Part shown: positions 33,659 through 42,669 of the stretch, in pieces
Layout of the letters: every line of letters starts with the position of its first letter
How positions within the stretch are numbered: position 1 is the stretch's first letter
Assembly: GCA_022710725.1 (NCBI GenBank)
Contig: JAKLGK010000003.1
Coordinates: forward strand, 1 to 64,000
DNA length: 64,000 nucleotides
Direction of reading: 5' to 3'
DNA from: Verrucomicrobiota bacterium
GTDB taxonomy: Bacteria > Verrucomicrobiota > Kiritimatiellia > CAIQIC01 > JAGNIJ01
Translations under genes and position numbers: made by a program
Notes under the pieces: model-generated
What the model was told of the DNA's origin: nothing
The model's database searches: none
Seen by the model: only the letters and a program-made list of their open reading frames with translations

Positions 33659-35868
33659 GGAAGTGCCCGACTAACGGAATGATGGGTTATGCCCGATGGC
33701 TTCTCCGGGGGGCGGCCGGAGCGCTGGCCGGCGGGGGAATCGTTGCCGTCCTTAACGCCTGTTATCCGTTTCCGCGGGCTGCGCTCGACAAGTTTCCCGC
33801 GGCCACCGTCCTGGCGGACCGGGAGGGAAATCCCCTGCGCCTGAAACTGGGGCCGGGCGACATGGATAATGTCCCGCTGTACAGGTGGCGGGAGGACGAC
33901 TGGATTGCGAAGGCGGTTGTCGCGGCGGAGGACCAGCGCTTCTACCGGCACGTCGGCATCGATCCGCTGGCCCTGCTCCGGGCGGTCGGGCAGAACGTCC
34001 TGCATCTCCGGCGTGTGTCCGGGGCGTCGACGCTCTCCACGCAGGTGATCCGTCTCGTGCAACCGCGCCCGCGCACGCTGCGCACGAAAGTGATCGAGAC
34101 CTTCCGCGCTCTGCAGTTAGAACGCGCGCTGACGAAGCGGGAAATTCTCGAGCAGTACCTCAACCGCGCGCCGTTCGGATCAAACATTGTCGGGATCGAA
34201 TCGGCCGCGCGGCGCTACTTCAGCAAGTCCGCGCACGACTTGAACCTGGCCGAGGCGGCGCTCCTCGCCGGCCTGCCGCAAGCCCCCGCGCGCTTCCGGC
34301 CGGACCGGCACCCCGCGCGCGCGAGGAAACGGCAGGCCTACGTGCTGGAGCGCATGGCCGCCCTGGAGATGATCACGGAGGACCAGCGCGCCCGGGCGCT
34401 CGAGCGTCCCTGCGATATCAAGCCGGGCCGGCACGCGTTCACCGCGCCGCATTTTGCCCAGTTCGTCCTGGACCGCCTGCCGCCGGACCGGGACGGCACG
34501 ACGCTGCGCACCACGCTGGATCCGTCCCTGCAGTCCCTGGCGGAAACTTCGCTGGCCCGCCGGCATGGATACCTAGACCCTCTAGGTATCATGGGCGGGG
34601 CGGTGGTGATCCTGGAGGTGAAGACCGGGGCCGTCCGGGCGATGGTCGGGTCGCCCGATTATTTCGATGCGGCGCGCCGCGGCCAGGTCAACGGCGCGCT
34701 CGCGCCCCGCGGGGCGGGGTCCACGCTCAAGCCGTTCGTGTACGCCGCGGCGTTCGATCGCGGGCTGGCGACGCCGCTGACGGTGCTGCGGGACGAGCCG
34801 GCCCTGTACCGGGACTACCGGCCGGAAAATTTCGGAAGGACGTTCCGGGGCGACATCACGGTGCGCGACTCCCTGATCCTGTCTCTCAACCTGCCCGTGC
34901 TGGCGCTGGCGGAACGGATTGGCGCGGAACGGTTGCATGCCCTGTTCCGGCGGGCCGGCCTCAAAACGCTCGGGCGCGGCACGGAACATTACGGCCTGGG
35001 CCTCGTCCTGGGCCAGGGCGAGGTGCGCCTGCTCGACCTGGCCAACGCCTACGCCGCGTTCGCGCGGGGCGGCGTGTGGCGCTCCTGGACGGTGTGGGAG
35101 GGACAAGCGCCAGGCGCGCCGCGCCGCCTGTTCAGCCCTGATGCCTCCTGGCTCGTTGCGGATATTCTCGGCGGCGACGAACGGATGGAAGAACTGTCCG
35201 GGCATCTAGCCGACGCCCGGATGCCGAGGATGGCCTGGAAGACGGGCACGAGTTCCGCCTGCCGCGACGCGTGGACCGTCGCCTTCAACCCGGAGTACGT
35301 CGTCGGGGTCTGGATCGGGAATCCGGGCGGCGAGGCCGATGAGGGCCTGGTGGGGGTCGAGGCGGCCGCGCCCGTGGCGTGGGATATCTTCCGCGGACTG
35401 TATCCGGGCGGCGACGGGCCCTGGTTTGTGCGGCCGGACGGATTGAAGAGGCGTGTCGTGTGTGCCGCCTCGGGCTGCCCGGTTGGTTCTCAATGCGGGC
35501 ACGGCGTCGAGGACTGGTACATCGCCGGCGCATCCCTGTTCGCGCCGTGTCCCGTGCATGGCCGGCCGGTGGCCGCCCCTGTCGTCTCCGCCGCCGGACG
35601 GCAGCATGACGCGCCCGACGCGCTACGCATCACGTCGCCGGCCGCCGGGACAGTCTATCGCCAGCTGGACAACTGGTCCGGTGAGCGCCAGCAGATCGCG
35701 CTCCGGGCGGGCGGGGGGGCCGGGTCCGGCGAACTGCATTGGTTCGCGGACGACCGGTATCTCGGTCAGGGCGCGGAGCTGTTCTGGCCGATCGAACGCG
35801 GCGCCCACCAGCTCGTATGCTGCAACGCCGTCGGCCAGAGCGACCGGGTGCGGATCGTCGTTGAATAA
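33655..35868 (+). CDS. pbpC: Penicillin-binding protein 1C
   Basis: A 737-residue bifunctional murein synthase. It has an N-terminal membrane anchor, a GT51 glycosyltransferase domain with the catalytic Glu92 in AAEDQRFYRHVG and ASTLSTQVIR, and a transpeptidase domain with Ser356 in STLKP, SLN and KTG at 529-531 (WKTGTSSACRDAW). A C-terminal BiPBP_C domain follows. PBP1C often pairs with alpha-2-macroglobulin for periplasmic defence and cell wall repair, which fits the upstream gene. ATG 33655 overlaps the previous stop; ATG 33679 is an alternative. Confidence 0.92.
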   Translation: MRKCPTNGMMGYARWLLRGAAGALAGGGIVAVLNACYPFPRAALDKFPAATVLADREGNPLRLKLGPGDMDNVPLYRWREDDWIAKAVVAAEDQRFYRHVGIDPLALLRAVGQNVLHLRRVSGASTLSTQVIRLVQPRPRTLRTKVIETFRALQLERALTKREILEQYLNRAPFGSNIVGIESAARRYFSKSAHDLNLAEAALLAGLPQAPARFRPDRHPARARKRQAYVLERMAALEMITEDQRARALERPCDIKPGRHAFTAPHFAQFVLDRLPPDRDGTTLRTTLDPSLQSLAETSLARRHGYLDPLGIMGGAVVILEVKTGAVRAMVGSPDYFDAARRGQVNGALAPRGAGSTLKPFVYAAAFDRGLATPLTVLRDEPALYRDYRPENFGRTFRGDITVRDSLILSLNLPVLALAERIGAERLHALFRRAGLKTLGRGTEHYGLGLVLGQGEVRLLDLANAYAAFARGGVWRSWTVWEGQAPGAPRRLFSPDASWLVADILGGDERMEELSGHLADARMPRMAWKTGTSSACRDAWTVAFNPEYVVGVWIGNPGGEADEGLVGVEAAAPVAWDIFRGLYPGGDGPWFVRPDGLKRRVVCAASGCPVGSQCGHGVEDWYIAGASLFAPCPVHGRPVAAPVVSAAGRQHDAPDALRITSPAAGTVYRQLDNWSGERQQIALRAGGGAGSGELHWFADDRYLGQGAELFWPIERGAHQLVCCNAVGQSDRVRIVVE

Positions 35869-35872
35869 AATC

Positions 35873-35897
35873 GGACGCGGGCCAGCGACGCCCCTAC
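35873..35897. repeat. GTAGGGGCG-type repeat, copy 1
   Basis: Reads CGGACGCGGGCCAGCGACG then CCCCTAC on the plus strand, a partly degenerate copy of the element at 38620-38649 and 42571-42596. Its GTAGGGGCG end supplies the TAG stop of the minus-strand gene 35894-36958. Confidence 0.55.
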
Positions 35898-36958
35898 GGC
35901 TCGCGTTGGGCCGCCATTTCCTCGAACCACGCGAGCGCCTGGCGCATGTGCTCGGGGTAGGGGTCGTGGCCGCCGGGGCAGGTCTCGACTCGGATATTCT
36001 TGAACCCGCCCTTATTCATCGAATCCCGCACCTGGCGTCCGGCTTCGACCGTGGCCACCTTGTCCTCGAGGCCGTTGCTCAAGAAAATGGGCACTTTCAG
36101 GAAGGTCCATCGGCTGGGCTTGTACTCGTTGGCCCCGGCCGTGGCCATGTCCTGGTTGCAGCCGCCCATGAACATGCCGATGACCTTGTAGCCGGACGAC
36201 GCCAGCAGAGCCGCGATGTAACCCGACCGCTTGGCTCCCCCGGAGAACCCGCCCGTCGCGTAGGACCAGGACTTGGATGCCGGCCACTGGCGGTGCAGTT
36301 CCTCCAGGCCGGCGCGGATCAGCGACCAGCGCCAGGTGTTGTTGACGTTGACCGGTGCGTCGTCGTTCGGACCGTCCGCCGCCATGACCACCCAGTTTCG
36401 GCCAAGGATGGCGTCGAGATACTGCCCGGCGTGCCCGATGCTCAACGAGTTCATGTCCGACGTGGCGCTGATGATGATGATATTCCAATGCTTCGCCGGA
36501 TCGAACGAGACCGGCACGGCGATGCCGACCTTCGCGTTGGTGACGACGGTGTTGTGGTCCTTGTCCAACGCGCGAACGGCATCGGCGGGCAGGGGGGCAT
36601 GAAAACGGATGAGCTGTCCCGGCGTGATCTCCACTCCCCCCAACGTCAGGGCGCCCTGCAGAGCAGGGGCCGGCGCTGGAGGCTGATTTTCAACAGCGGG
36701 CGCCTCCGCGGTCGGCACGCGCTGGCGGCGGACAAACTCCTGGTCGGCCTCGGACAATCCCGTAAACAGGATGCCGAGGATCTGTCCATCCGCCTTGCGC
36801 AACAGGACCCGCTCACCCTCTTCGCCGGCCAAGTCGGCCGTCACCTGGCTGCCCGTCCGCGAAGTCCAGGTGCGCGGTTCCGCCTGAATCCTCGGGGCAC
36901 CCGTTCCCCAGAGCAGGGCCAGCATCAGCATGATTCCTCGATGTCGAGCGGCGCGCAT
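35894..36958 (-). CDS. Secreted SHD1-domain alpha/beta-hydrolase-like protein
   Basis: A 354-residue protein with a signal peptide (RAARHRGIMLMLALLWGTGAPRIQA). An SHD1 domain follows at about 30-80 (RTWTSRTGSQVTADLAGEEG...LLRKADGQ...LSEADQEFVRR), a domain common in Planctomycetes and Verrucomicrobia. The C-terminal part has the style of an esterase/hydrolase: VVMAADGPND, the nucleophile-elbow candidate GGFSGGAKRSGYIAALL, FLSNGLEDKVATVEAG with an Asp candidate and CPGGHDPYPEH with the His. I chose ATG 36958, with AAGGA 7 bases upstream. The substrate is unknown, possibly polymer degradation outside the cell. Confidence 0.7.
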   Translation of the reverse strand: MRAARHRGIMLMLALLWGTGAPRIQAEPRTWTSRTGSQVTADLAGEEGERVLLRKADGQILGILFTGLSEADQEFVRRQRVPTAEAPAVENQPPAPAPALQGALTLGGVEITPGQLIRFHAPLPADAVRALDKDHNTVVTNAKVGIAVPVSFDPAKHWNIIIISATSDMNSLSIGHAGQYLDAILGRNWVVMAADGPNDDAPVNVNNTWRWSLIRAGLEELHRQWPASKSWSYATGGFSGGAKRSGYIAALLASSGYKVIGMFMGGCNQDMATAGANEYKPSRWTFLKVPIFLSNGLEDKVATVEAGRQVRDSMNKGGFKNIRVETCPGGHDPYPEHMRQALAWFEEMAAQREP

Positions 36959-37131
36959 ATTCAATCCTTCCCCCCACAAGATGCCGCATGGTGGTATGAC
37001 AACTGGCGTAGCGCAAGGCCAATCTGCCGTGCTGCGCTTCGAATGGAGGTGGCGTAATGAGATAATCAGGGCGTTCGCACCGACCCCATGGTTGAGGCAT
37101 GCGCAAACGGCATGATACGTGCTCAGCTAAT

Positions 37132-38619
37132 ATGAAAAGGCTCATGTTCTCTAGGCGAATAGTTTTGACGATGGCCGGTCTCCTCGCGGTGGGTGGGGCG
37201 GGGACGGGCTGGGGGCAATCGGATCCCGAGATCACGAATGTCGCCGTTGAGGCCTCGGGCGTGGTCCGGCTGGATGGGGTGGCGCCCGCGGGAGAGCGAT
37301 ACGTCATGCAGTCGGCGTATGACTTGGCCCAGCCTTTCGCGGACGTCACGGACAGCACGCGGACCGCCCGCGTGGACGGCGCCGTCGGGTGGCTGCTGGA
37401 CGCGGGCGGGGCGTCGCGTGCGTTCTTCCGAATGAAACGAGCGGGCACGAAATCAAGGCTGACCTGGGCGGACCTGGAGGCTGGCTTTGCCGGGGCGTTC
37501 GGCGTCCCCCTCGCGGAATCAGGCAACTACCGCTTCAGTTATTCCTCCGGCGTGCATGCCCAGCTGACCAACGACAACCTGCTGGTCGTCGGCCACCCGT
37601 ACTACGATCGGCAGGCCCAGGTGCAACTGCCGGCCATTCTCGACGGGCGCGAGGGCTCGCTCGTCGGCTCGTGGATCGACATCACGAAGGGACTCGTGCC
37701 CGCCGGCTGGACGGGCGGCGAGGAAGGGAGCCTGCTGGTCGGCGGAATGCTGTTGATCACCGGGCGCCTCCATTTCACGAAGTACGAGTGGTACAACGGC
37801 GCGGGGACCGACTGGCAGACGCAAGGCTATTACACGGGCGGTCTCGACGGCAGCGGGTCGGCTTCCGGCCTGTGGGCGGTCAGCAATAAGTACGCGCATC
37901 ATTCCCGGGTGGGCGGCTACTTAAGCCAGGCGCCGCAGGCGCTGCGCGATGCCGGGTACACTTACCTGGCCGGGCTGGAGGGTATTTCCGGGGCGGCCCT
38001 GGGCCGCTGGGGCCCGAACCTGTTCGCGATCAACTCCACCGTCACGAACGGGCGGCTTCGGGCGGCGACGCTGATCTGCCACCCGGAAGAGGCGCTACAG
38101 GGACCGAGCGTCCGCTGCTCGAACGCGACGAGCGCCTGGTGGGTGGCGAACCGTCCGGCCAACGAGGCGTGGTGGATCGGCAACAAGGTGACCGATATCA
38201 AGTGGATCGAAACCGACACGCGGCACGGCGTGGTCTGTTTCGTCTATCGCGGGCTCGGCCAGACGTGGTACGGCCTGCCTGATAACGGGCCCGGCTATCC
38301 CGATCCGTACGGCGGCACATCGGGCTTTCACGCCGAAGGCTGGGCGCTGCAGGCCTGGATTTATGATCCGGACGAGGTGATGGAAGTCTATCGCGGCGAG
38401 CGCGTCCCCTGGAACCTGGTCCCCGCCGAGGCCGTGCTGTTGACGGAGCGGTTGCCGAGTTCTTCCGCGGAAACCCACTACAGCTTCTTCACCGGCCTCG
38501 CTGTTTCCGAGCTGAAGTCCAGCGTGCGCGGGAACCGGCTCGTGGTCCTCCAGGCCGGCGAACACGTCATCAACGAGTGGGAGAGCACGCCCGAGGGGTA
38601 CGTCTTCGACCTGCCGTAA
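37132..38619 (+). CDS. Secreted protein of unknown function
   Basis: A 495-residue protein with a signal peptide (KRLMFSRRIVLTMAGLLAVGGAGTGWGQ), then a small beta-rich domain ending in AFFRMKRAG that resembles the C-terminal or N-terminal modules of many secreted proteins in this group. The remaining 350 residues read like a large extracellular domain with LVGSWIDITKGLVPAG, GLEGISGAALGRWGPN and HAEGWALQAWIYDPDEVMEV. I recognise no catalytic family. The start could be 37099, but ATG 37132 gives the better signal peptide. It stands alone between a convergent pair of minus-strand secreted-protein genes. Confidence 0.65.
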   Translation: MKRLMFSRRIVLTMAGLLAVGGAGTGWGQSDPEITNVAVEASGVVRLDGVAPAGERYVMQSAYDLAQPFADVTDSTRTARVDGAVGWLLDAGGASRAFFRMKRAGTKSRLTWADLEAGFAGAFGVPLAESGNYRFSYSSGVHAQLTNDNLLVVGHPYYDRQAQVQLPAILDGREGSLVGSWIDITKGLVPAGWTGGEEGSLLVGGMLLITGRLHFTKYEWYNGAGTDWQTQGYYTGGLDGSGSASGLWAVSNKYAHHSRVGGYLSQAPQALRDAGYTYLAGLEGISGAALGRWGPNLFAINSTVTNGRLRAATLICHPEEALQGPSVRCSNATSAWWVANRPANEAWWIGNKVTDIKWIETDTRHGVVCFVYRGLGQTWYGLPDNGPGYPDPYGGTSGFHAEGWALQAWIYDPDEVMEVYRGERVPWNLVPAEAVLLTERLPSSSAETHYSFFTGLAVSELKSSVRGNRLVVLQAGEHVINEWESTPEGYVFDLP

Positions 38620-38649
38620 GCGAGCGGGCGCCGCAAGCGACGCCCCTAC
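38620..38649. repeat. GTAGGGGCG-type repeat, copy 2
   Basis: Plus-strand GCGAGCGGGCGCCGCAAGC followed by GACGCCCCTAC. It follows the stop of the 37132 gene directly and supplies the TAG stop of the minus-strand beta-helix gene (AAG TAG). A direct copy lies beyond the other end of that gene at 42571-42596. Confidence 0.65.
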
Positions 38650-41600
38650 TTGACATTCACACGATAGATGCAGGGTCCACTGGCCGTCGCGGTCTGGTCC
38701 GTCACAACTGTGGAGCCCGACTGTCCGGGGACATCAACAAAAAGAGTGGAGAAAGACGGATACTCCAACAGGTTGGTGGCGCGGTCCACGTCGTACCATT
38801 TTCCGGCTATGCTTTGCCAGCGGATCACAATGCCGGCTGTAGAAGGTTCGCCCAGGATTAACTCCTCCATCCGAAGGCAGGAGAGAGCGTTGGTCGGATC
38901 CGTTCCAAGGTAAACTACTTCGTCGTAGTCGCTGAAGTCATCGTTGTCCTGATCGGAGTGCATTCCCCAGTACGATGACTCGTAGGCGCCGATATCCACA
39001 CGCAGACGTTGAATTCGCGGCTGTCCATCCATATCCGTTGCGTCAGTCATCCAGCCCTGGTTTTGCCCCCTGTTGATGCAAGGCGAGTTGCTCTGGAGCC
39101 GATAGTCGCCGTTCGCCCGATCTATGAACACCGGCTCGTTGGTTACATTGTCCGAGCCCCATTCAGTCTCCAGTGGTGTGCAGCAGAACTCATAGCCACT
39201 CTGGGCAACATCCGACTGTTGAGTGGCTATATTGTAGTAGATGATGCTGTTGTTGAGGCCGCAAGAGTAAGTGCCGCCACCCCAAAATGCAGAATTGCCC
39301 ACAACAGTGCAACCAACAAGAAGAGCGCTGAAAGCACCACCGCCACGCGTGTCATGCGTGCCGACAGAGGCATTGCCGATCAGTATGCAATTATATAGTC
39401 CACCACCAGCGGCGGCTCCCCCCATGTCCCCGGTAGAGTTCCCCTTCAGGACGCAGTTGGTTAGCATGCAGTCCGCCGCTCCGCCTCCATCTCGTGCGGA
39501 TGAATTGTTCGTGATAAAGCAATTGTTCAACACGCCGCCTCTGACCCCACCGCCGTCTTGGGCAGCCATGTTTCCGATGAACTGGCAATTGTTGAACCGC
39601 CCTCCATTCGCGCCCCCGCCATCACAAGACGCCGAGTTTCCTGAAAGAACACAATTCGAAACATAGGAAGGTTCCTGGCACCACAACCCGCCACCGTTGC
39701 GATCCAGCGACTCGCCGTCTGTATGCGTGTGCCCGTTGGTCAGGGTAAAACCGACGAGTTCAGCCCCATTTGTGAGATATACGCACCGCACCGCTGCATT
39801 GCCGACCGGTCCGACGCCTCGGATGACTGTCACTTCCGGCCCGTTCACACTCCGCACGGCAATGGGCTTGTCAATGGCGACACGATTAGTAAGGCCCCCG
39901 TGCATAACCTTGCCGCCGGTAGTATAGACCCCATTGCTGACCCAGATCACGGCTCCCGGAAAATCGACAGCATCCACGGCGCCTTGGATGGTGGCCTTGG
40001 CCGCCGTCCAGCTATATCCGTTGTTCCCATCGTCTCCGCTCGGAGCCACGTAATAGGCATGGTCCAACACGGCAACTTGGACTGTGGTCCTGATGCCGTC
40101 CGGATAGGTGGAATTCCAGGCACGCAGCACAACCGGATAACTTCCAGTAATGCTCCAAGAATGACTGACTTGGAAGCGATTCGTGGCAATGATTCCATCT
40201 CCAAATCCCCAATCGTTTCCTTCCACGAGTCCCTCGATATGAGCCGTAAAGCCTCCTGTATATCCAACGGCAATCTGGGTGTACGTTGCGCTGATGGCCA
40301 CGGAAATATTGCCTGTCAACCCCATGGCATAGGGTTCGTCTGCGCCCATGCAGGGCGGATTTCTCCATGATTGGCCGTCAAGGTCTGTTCCGGTCGCCAC
40401 TTCGCCATGACCGGCGCCCATGCACACTGAATTGGTGGATAGGCGCCACGCGCTCACCAACCCGGGCTCGGTGGTGATGTTTCCCTGTTCGCCAGGATTC
40501 GGGATCGTGCAGCAGTAATTCATGGAGGACAGTGCTGCGTTCGAATAAACCGGGGCATGGTTGTAATAGACAATACAATTGCTCAACACCCCATCTGATA
40601 TACCTCCCCCCCCGCCATTGGCTGCATTGGCGGTTAATGTGCAATTGGCTAGTGTGCCCTCGCGACTACCACCTCCCCACTCTCCAGCCGAATTGAAGTA
40701 AAGCGCAGAGTTGCACAGAGTGCCCCGGTAGCTTCCTCCTCCATACAAGGCGGAATTACCAGTCAATATGCAGTTGATTGAAATGGTGCAGGAACACCCT
40801 CCTCCGTAGTTCGCCGAGTTGCTCATCAGCAGGCAATTAGAGATTATGCCATTCCCCTCGCTGAATACGCCGCCGCCGCTCTGCTGGCGAAGGCCATCGC
40901 CATTTGTCCTTGTATTCCCATTGTTCAGAGTAAAACCCGCCAGCATGGCGTTTGTTGTCAGAAATACGCACCTTACGGCGGCATCGCCGAGCGGTCCGGA
41001 GCCCTGAATGACGGTTACTTCCGGTCCATTCACGCTCAACACGCCCACAGGCTTGTCAACGGCCACTCGATTGGTCATCGGCTCATGAATAACTTTCCCC
41101 CCCGTGCTATAGATGCCGTTGCTGACCCAGATCATAGCCCCTGGATAGTTGGCGGCATCCACGGCCCCTTGGATCGTGGCCTTGGGCTCCGTCCAGCTCA
41201 ATCCACTGTTCTCGTCGTTGCCGTTCGTCGCGACGTAAAATGCATGGTCCAGGACAGCCACGTGAATGGTGGCTGCGATGCCATCTGGATAATCCAGATT
41301 CCATGCTCGTAGGATCACGGGATACCTGCCCGTAGCGTTCCATGCGTGCGTGACATGCAGGCTGTTTGAGAAACTTACTCCGTCACTAAAATTCCATTCA
41401 ATCCCGGCTACGCGGCCTGCTGTCTGCCCGGTGAATCCTGCAACGAATCTGACGGCGACCTGCGTATAGATCGCACTGATAGCTGTCGCAAGAGATCCAG
41501 TCATCCCTGATCCAAAAGGCTCATCCGCGCCGATGCTGGGAGGACTCTTCCAGGTTTCGGCATCCATGTCCGTTCCTCTGGCAAACGCGGTGCTCCCCGC

Positions 41601-42539
41601 TCCTACGCAAGGCGAGTCGGTGGTTATTCTCCATGCAGTAACGAGGCCGGGTTCGTTAGTGATGTTTCCTGTCCCGCCCGGAGCCGGAGTGGTACAACAG
41701 GTCACCATGGTCGGCGATTCGTAGTTGGGGCTGACTGGGGCGCTATTGTAATAAACAATACAGTTATAGAGCGTCCCAGCGGAACTGCCGCCGGCTCTTT
41801 TTATGCCGAGATTGCCGGTAAGTGTGCAGTTCTGAAGAACTCCTTCATAGTTGCCGCCACCACTGTTGGCCGAGTTCCCAGCAAGCACGCAATTATACAG
41901 TCGAGAACAGGAACTTCCGCCCCCCGCGATCGCCGAATTGCCCGTTACTAGACAATTCGACATAACTCCCCCGGTGCTGAATACACCTCCACCGCTCTGC
42001 TCCGTGACATTATTACCTGCGGTTCTCGTGGATCCGTTAGTCAGAGTGAAGCCAGCTAGGCTGCTTCCACTTGCCAGATATACGCATCGTACCGCGGCAT
42101 TCCCGTTCGGGCCGGATCCCTTAATCACGGTTGCTTCAGGGCCGTTTACGCTCCGTACCGTCAGGGCTTTGTCCACGGCAACGCGATTGGTCATGGCGCC
42201 GTGGATCACCTTGCCGCCTGAATCGTAGATGCCGTTTGACACGATGATTTCGTCTCCAGCCGCGGCGGCGTCCACTGCCTCCTGAAGGACATGAGCGGCG
42301 GTGGACCAGTTGGTGAAGGGTGCTGCCGACGAGGGGCTGTTCGTAGCCACGTAATGGATCGTCGCGGCCACCCGCGACTCGGTGGTCAGAAGTGTGATGA
42401 CGCTCGCGGCCACCCAGGCCGCTCCCCATCGCGCACGGATACCGCGGCGAGGTGATGCGAGCGAGATGGATATCAATTGCACGGCGGGGCCTCTTCGCGT
42501 CTCATTGAACTCCCGAGGAAAGAATACACCTACCGACAT
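38646..42539 (-). CDS. Secreted multi-module right-handed beta-helix protein with PKD-like domains
   Basis: A 1297-residue surface protein. After a signal region (WGAAWVAASVITLLTTESRVAA) come three modules of about 370-400 residues. Each opens with a YVATNGNDENSGLSWTEPKATIQGAVDA-like segment, then WVSNGIYxTGGKVIH, TNRVAVDKP, VNGPEVTVI and a beta-helix rich in NC and GGG repeats (parallel beta-helix of the pectate-lyase type). The first two are followed by a PKD-like domain (YTQVAVRFVAGF...HAWNATGRYPVILRAWN). The last part ends with IYRVNVK. The modules repeat at about 1.1-1.2 kb in DNA. Base composition is visibly lower in G+C (two lines counted gave 53 and 55 percent). The start may be ATG 42539, or GTG 42482. 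Confidence 0.8.
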   Translation of the reverse strand: MSVGVFFPREFNETRRGPAVQLISISLASPRRGIRARWGAAWVAASVITLLTTESRVAATIHYVATNSPSSAAPFTNWSTAAHVLQEAVDAAAAGDEIIVSNGIYDSGGKVIHGAMTNRVAVDKALTVRSVNGPEATVIKGSGPNGNAAVRCVYLASGSSLAGFTLTNGSTRTAGNNVTEQSGGGVFSTGGVMSNCLVTGNSAIAGGGSSCSRLYNCVLAGNSANSGGGNYEGVLQNCTLTGNLGIKRAGGSSAGTLYNCIVYYNSAPVSPNYESPTMVTCCTTPAPGGTGNITNEPGLVTAWRITTDSPCVGAGSTAFARGTDMDAETWKSPPSIGADEPFGSGMTGSLATAISAIYTQVAVRFVAGFTGQTAGRVAGIEWNFSDGVSFSNSLHVTHAWNATGRYPVILRAWNLDYPDGIAATIHVAVLDHAFYVATNGNDENSGLSWTEPKATIQGAVDAANYPGAMIWVSNGIYSTGGKVIHEPMTNRVAVDKPVGVLSVNGPEVTVIQGSGPLGDAAVRCVFLTTNAMLAGFTLNNGNTRTNGDGLRQQSGGGVFSEGNGIISNCLLMSNSANYGGGCSCTISINCILTGNSALYGGGSYRGTLCNSALYFNSAGEWGGGSREGTLANCTLTANAANGGGGGISDGVLSNCIVYYNHAPVYSNAALSSMNYCCTIPNPGEQGNITTEPGLVSAWRLSTNSVCMGAGHGEVATGTDLDGQSWRNPPCMGADEPYAMGLTGNISVAISATYTQIAVGYTGGFTAHIEGLVEGNDWGFGDGIIATNRFQVSHSWSITGSYPVVLRAWNSTYPDGIRTTVQVAVLDHAYYVAPSGDDGNNGYSWTAAKATIQGAVDAVDFPGAVIWVSNGVYTTGGKVMHGGLTNRVAIDKPIAVRSVNGPEVTVIRGVGPVGNAAVRCVYLTNGAELVGFTLTNGHTHTDGESLDRNGGGLWCQEPSYVSNCVLSGNSASCDGGGANGGRFNNCQFIGNMAAQDGGGVRGGVLNNCFITNNSSARDGGGAADCMLTNCVLKGNSTGDMGGAAAGGGLYNCILIGNASVGTHDTRGGGAFSALLVGCTVVGNSAFWGGGTYSCGLNNSIIYYNIATQQSDVAQSGYEFCCTPLETEWGSDNVTNEPVFIDRANGDYRLQSNSPCINRGQNQGWMTDATDMDGQPRIQRLRVDIGAYESSYWGMHSDQDNDDFSDYDEVVYLGTDPTNALSCLRMEELILGEPSTAGIVIRWQSIAGKWYDVDRATNLLEYPSFSTLFVDVPGQSGSTVVTDQTATASGPCIYRVNVK

Positions 42540-42570
42540 GGGGCGGATAGACCATTCGCGGGCTTCGTTC

Positions 42571-42596
42571 GGGCGCCGGCAAGCGGCGCCCCTGCG
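42571..42596. repeat. GTAGGGGCG-type repeat, copy 3
   Basis: Plus-strand GGGCGCCGGCAAGC followed by GGCGCCCCTGCG, in the same orientation as copy 2. With copy 2 it brackets the beta-helix gene. It lies in the divergent region upstream of that gene. Confidence 0.55.
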
Positions 42597-42601
42597 AGAA
42601 G

Positions 42602-42618
42602 TTTCCAATGATTGGAAA
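42602..42618. promoter_or_regulatory. TTTCCAAT-type dyad 1
   Basis: A perfect 17-base palindrome, TTTCCAATGATTGGAAA, in the divergent region between the beta-helix gene and the hemolysin III gene. Confidence 0.55.
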
Positions 42619-42631
42619 TATCGGCATGAAA

Positions 42632-42650
42632 TTTTCCAAACATTGGAAAA
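42632..42650. promoter_or_regulatory. TTTTCCAA-type dyad 2
   Basis: A second palindrome, TTTTCCAAACATTGGAAAA, centred 31 bases (about three helical turns) after dyad 1, which suggests cooperative binding of one regulator. The hemolysin III start lies 20 bases downstream. Confidence 0.55.
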
Positions 42651-42669
42651 CCGTGCTACTCTCCGCGCC

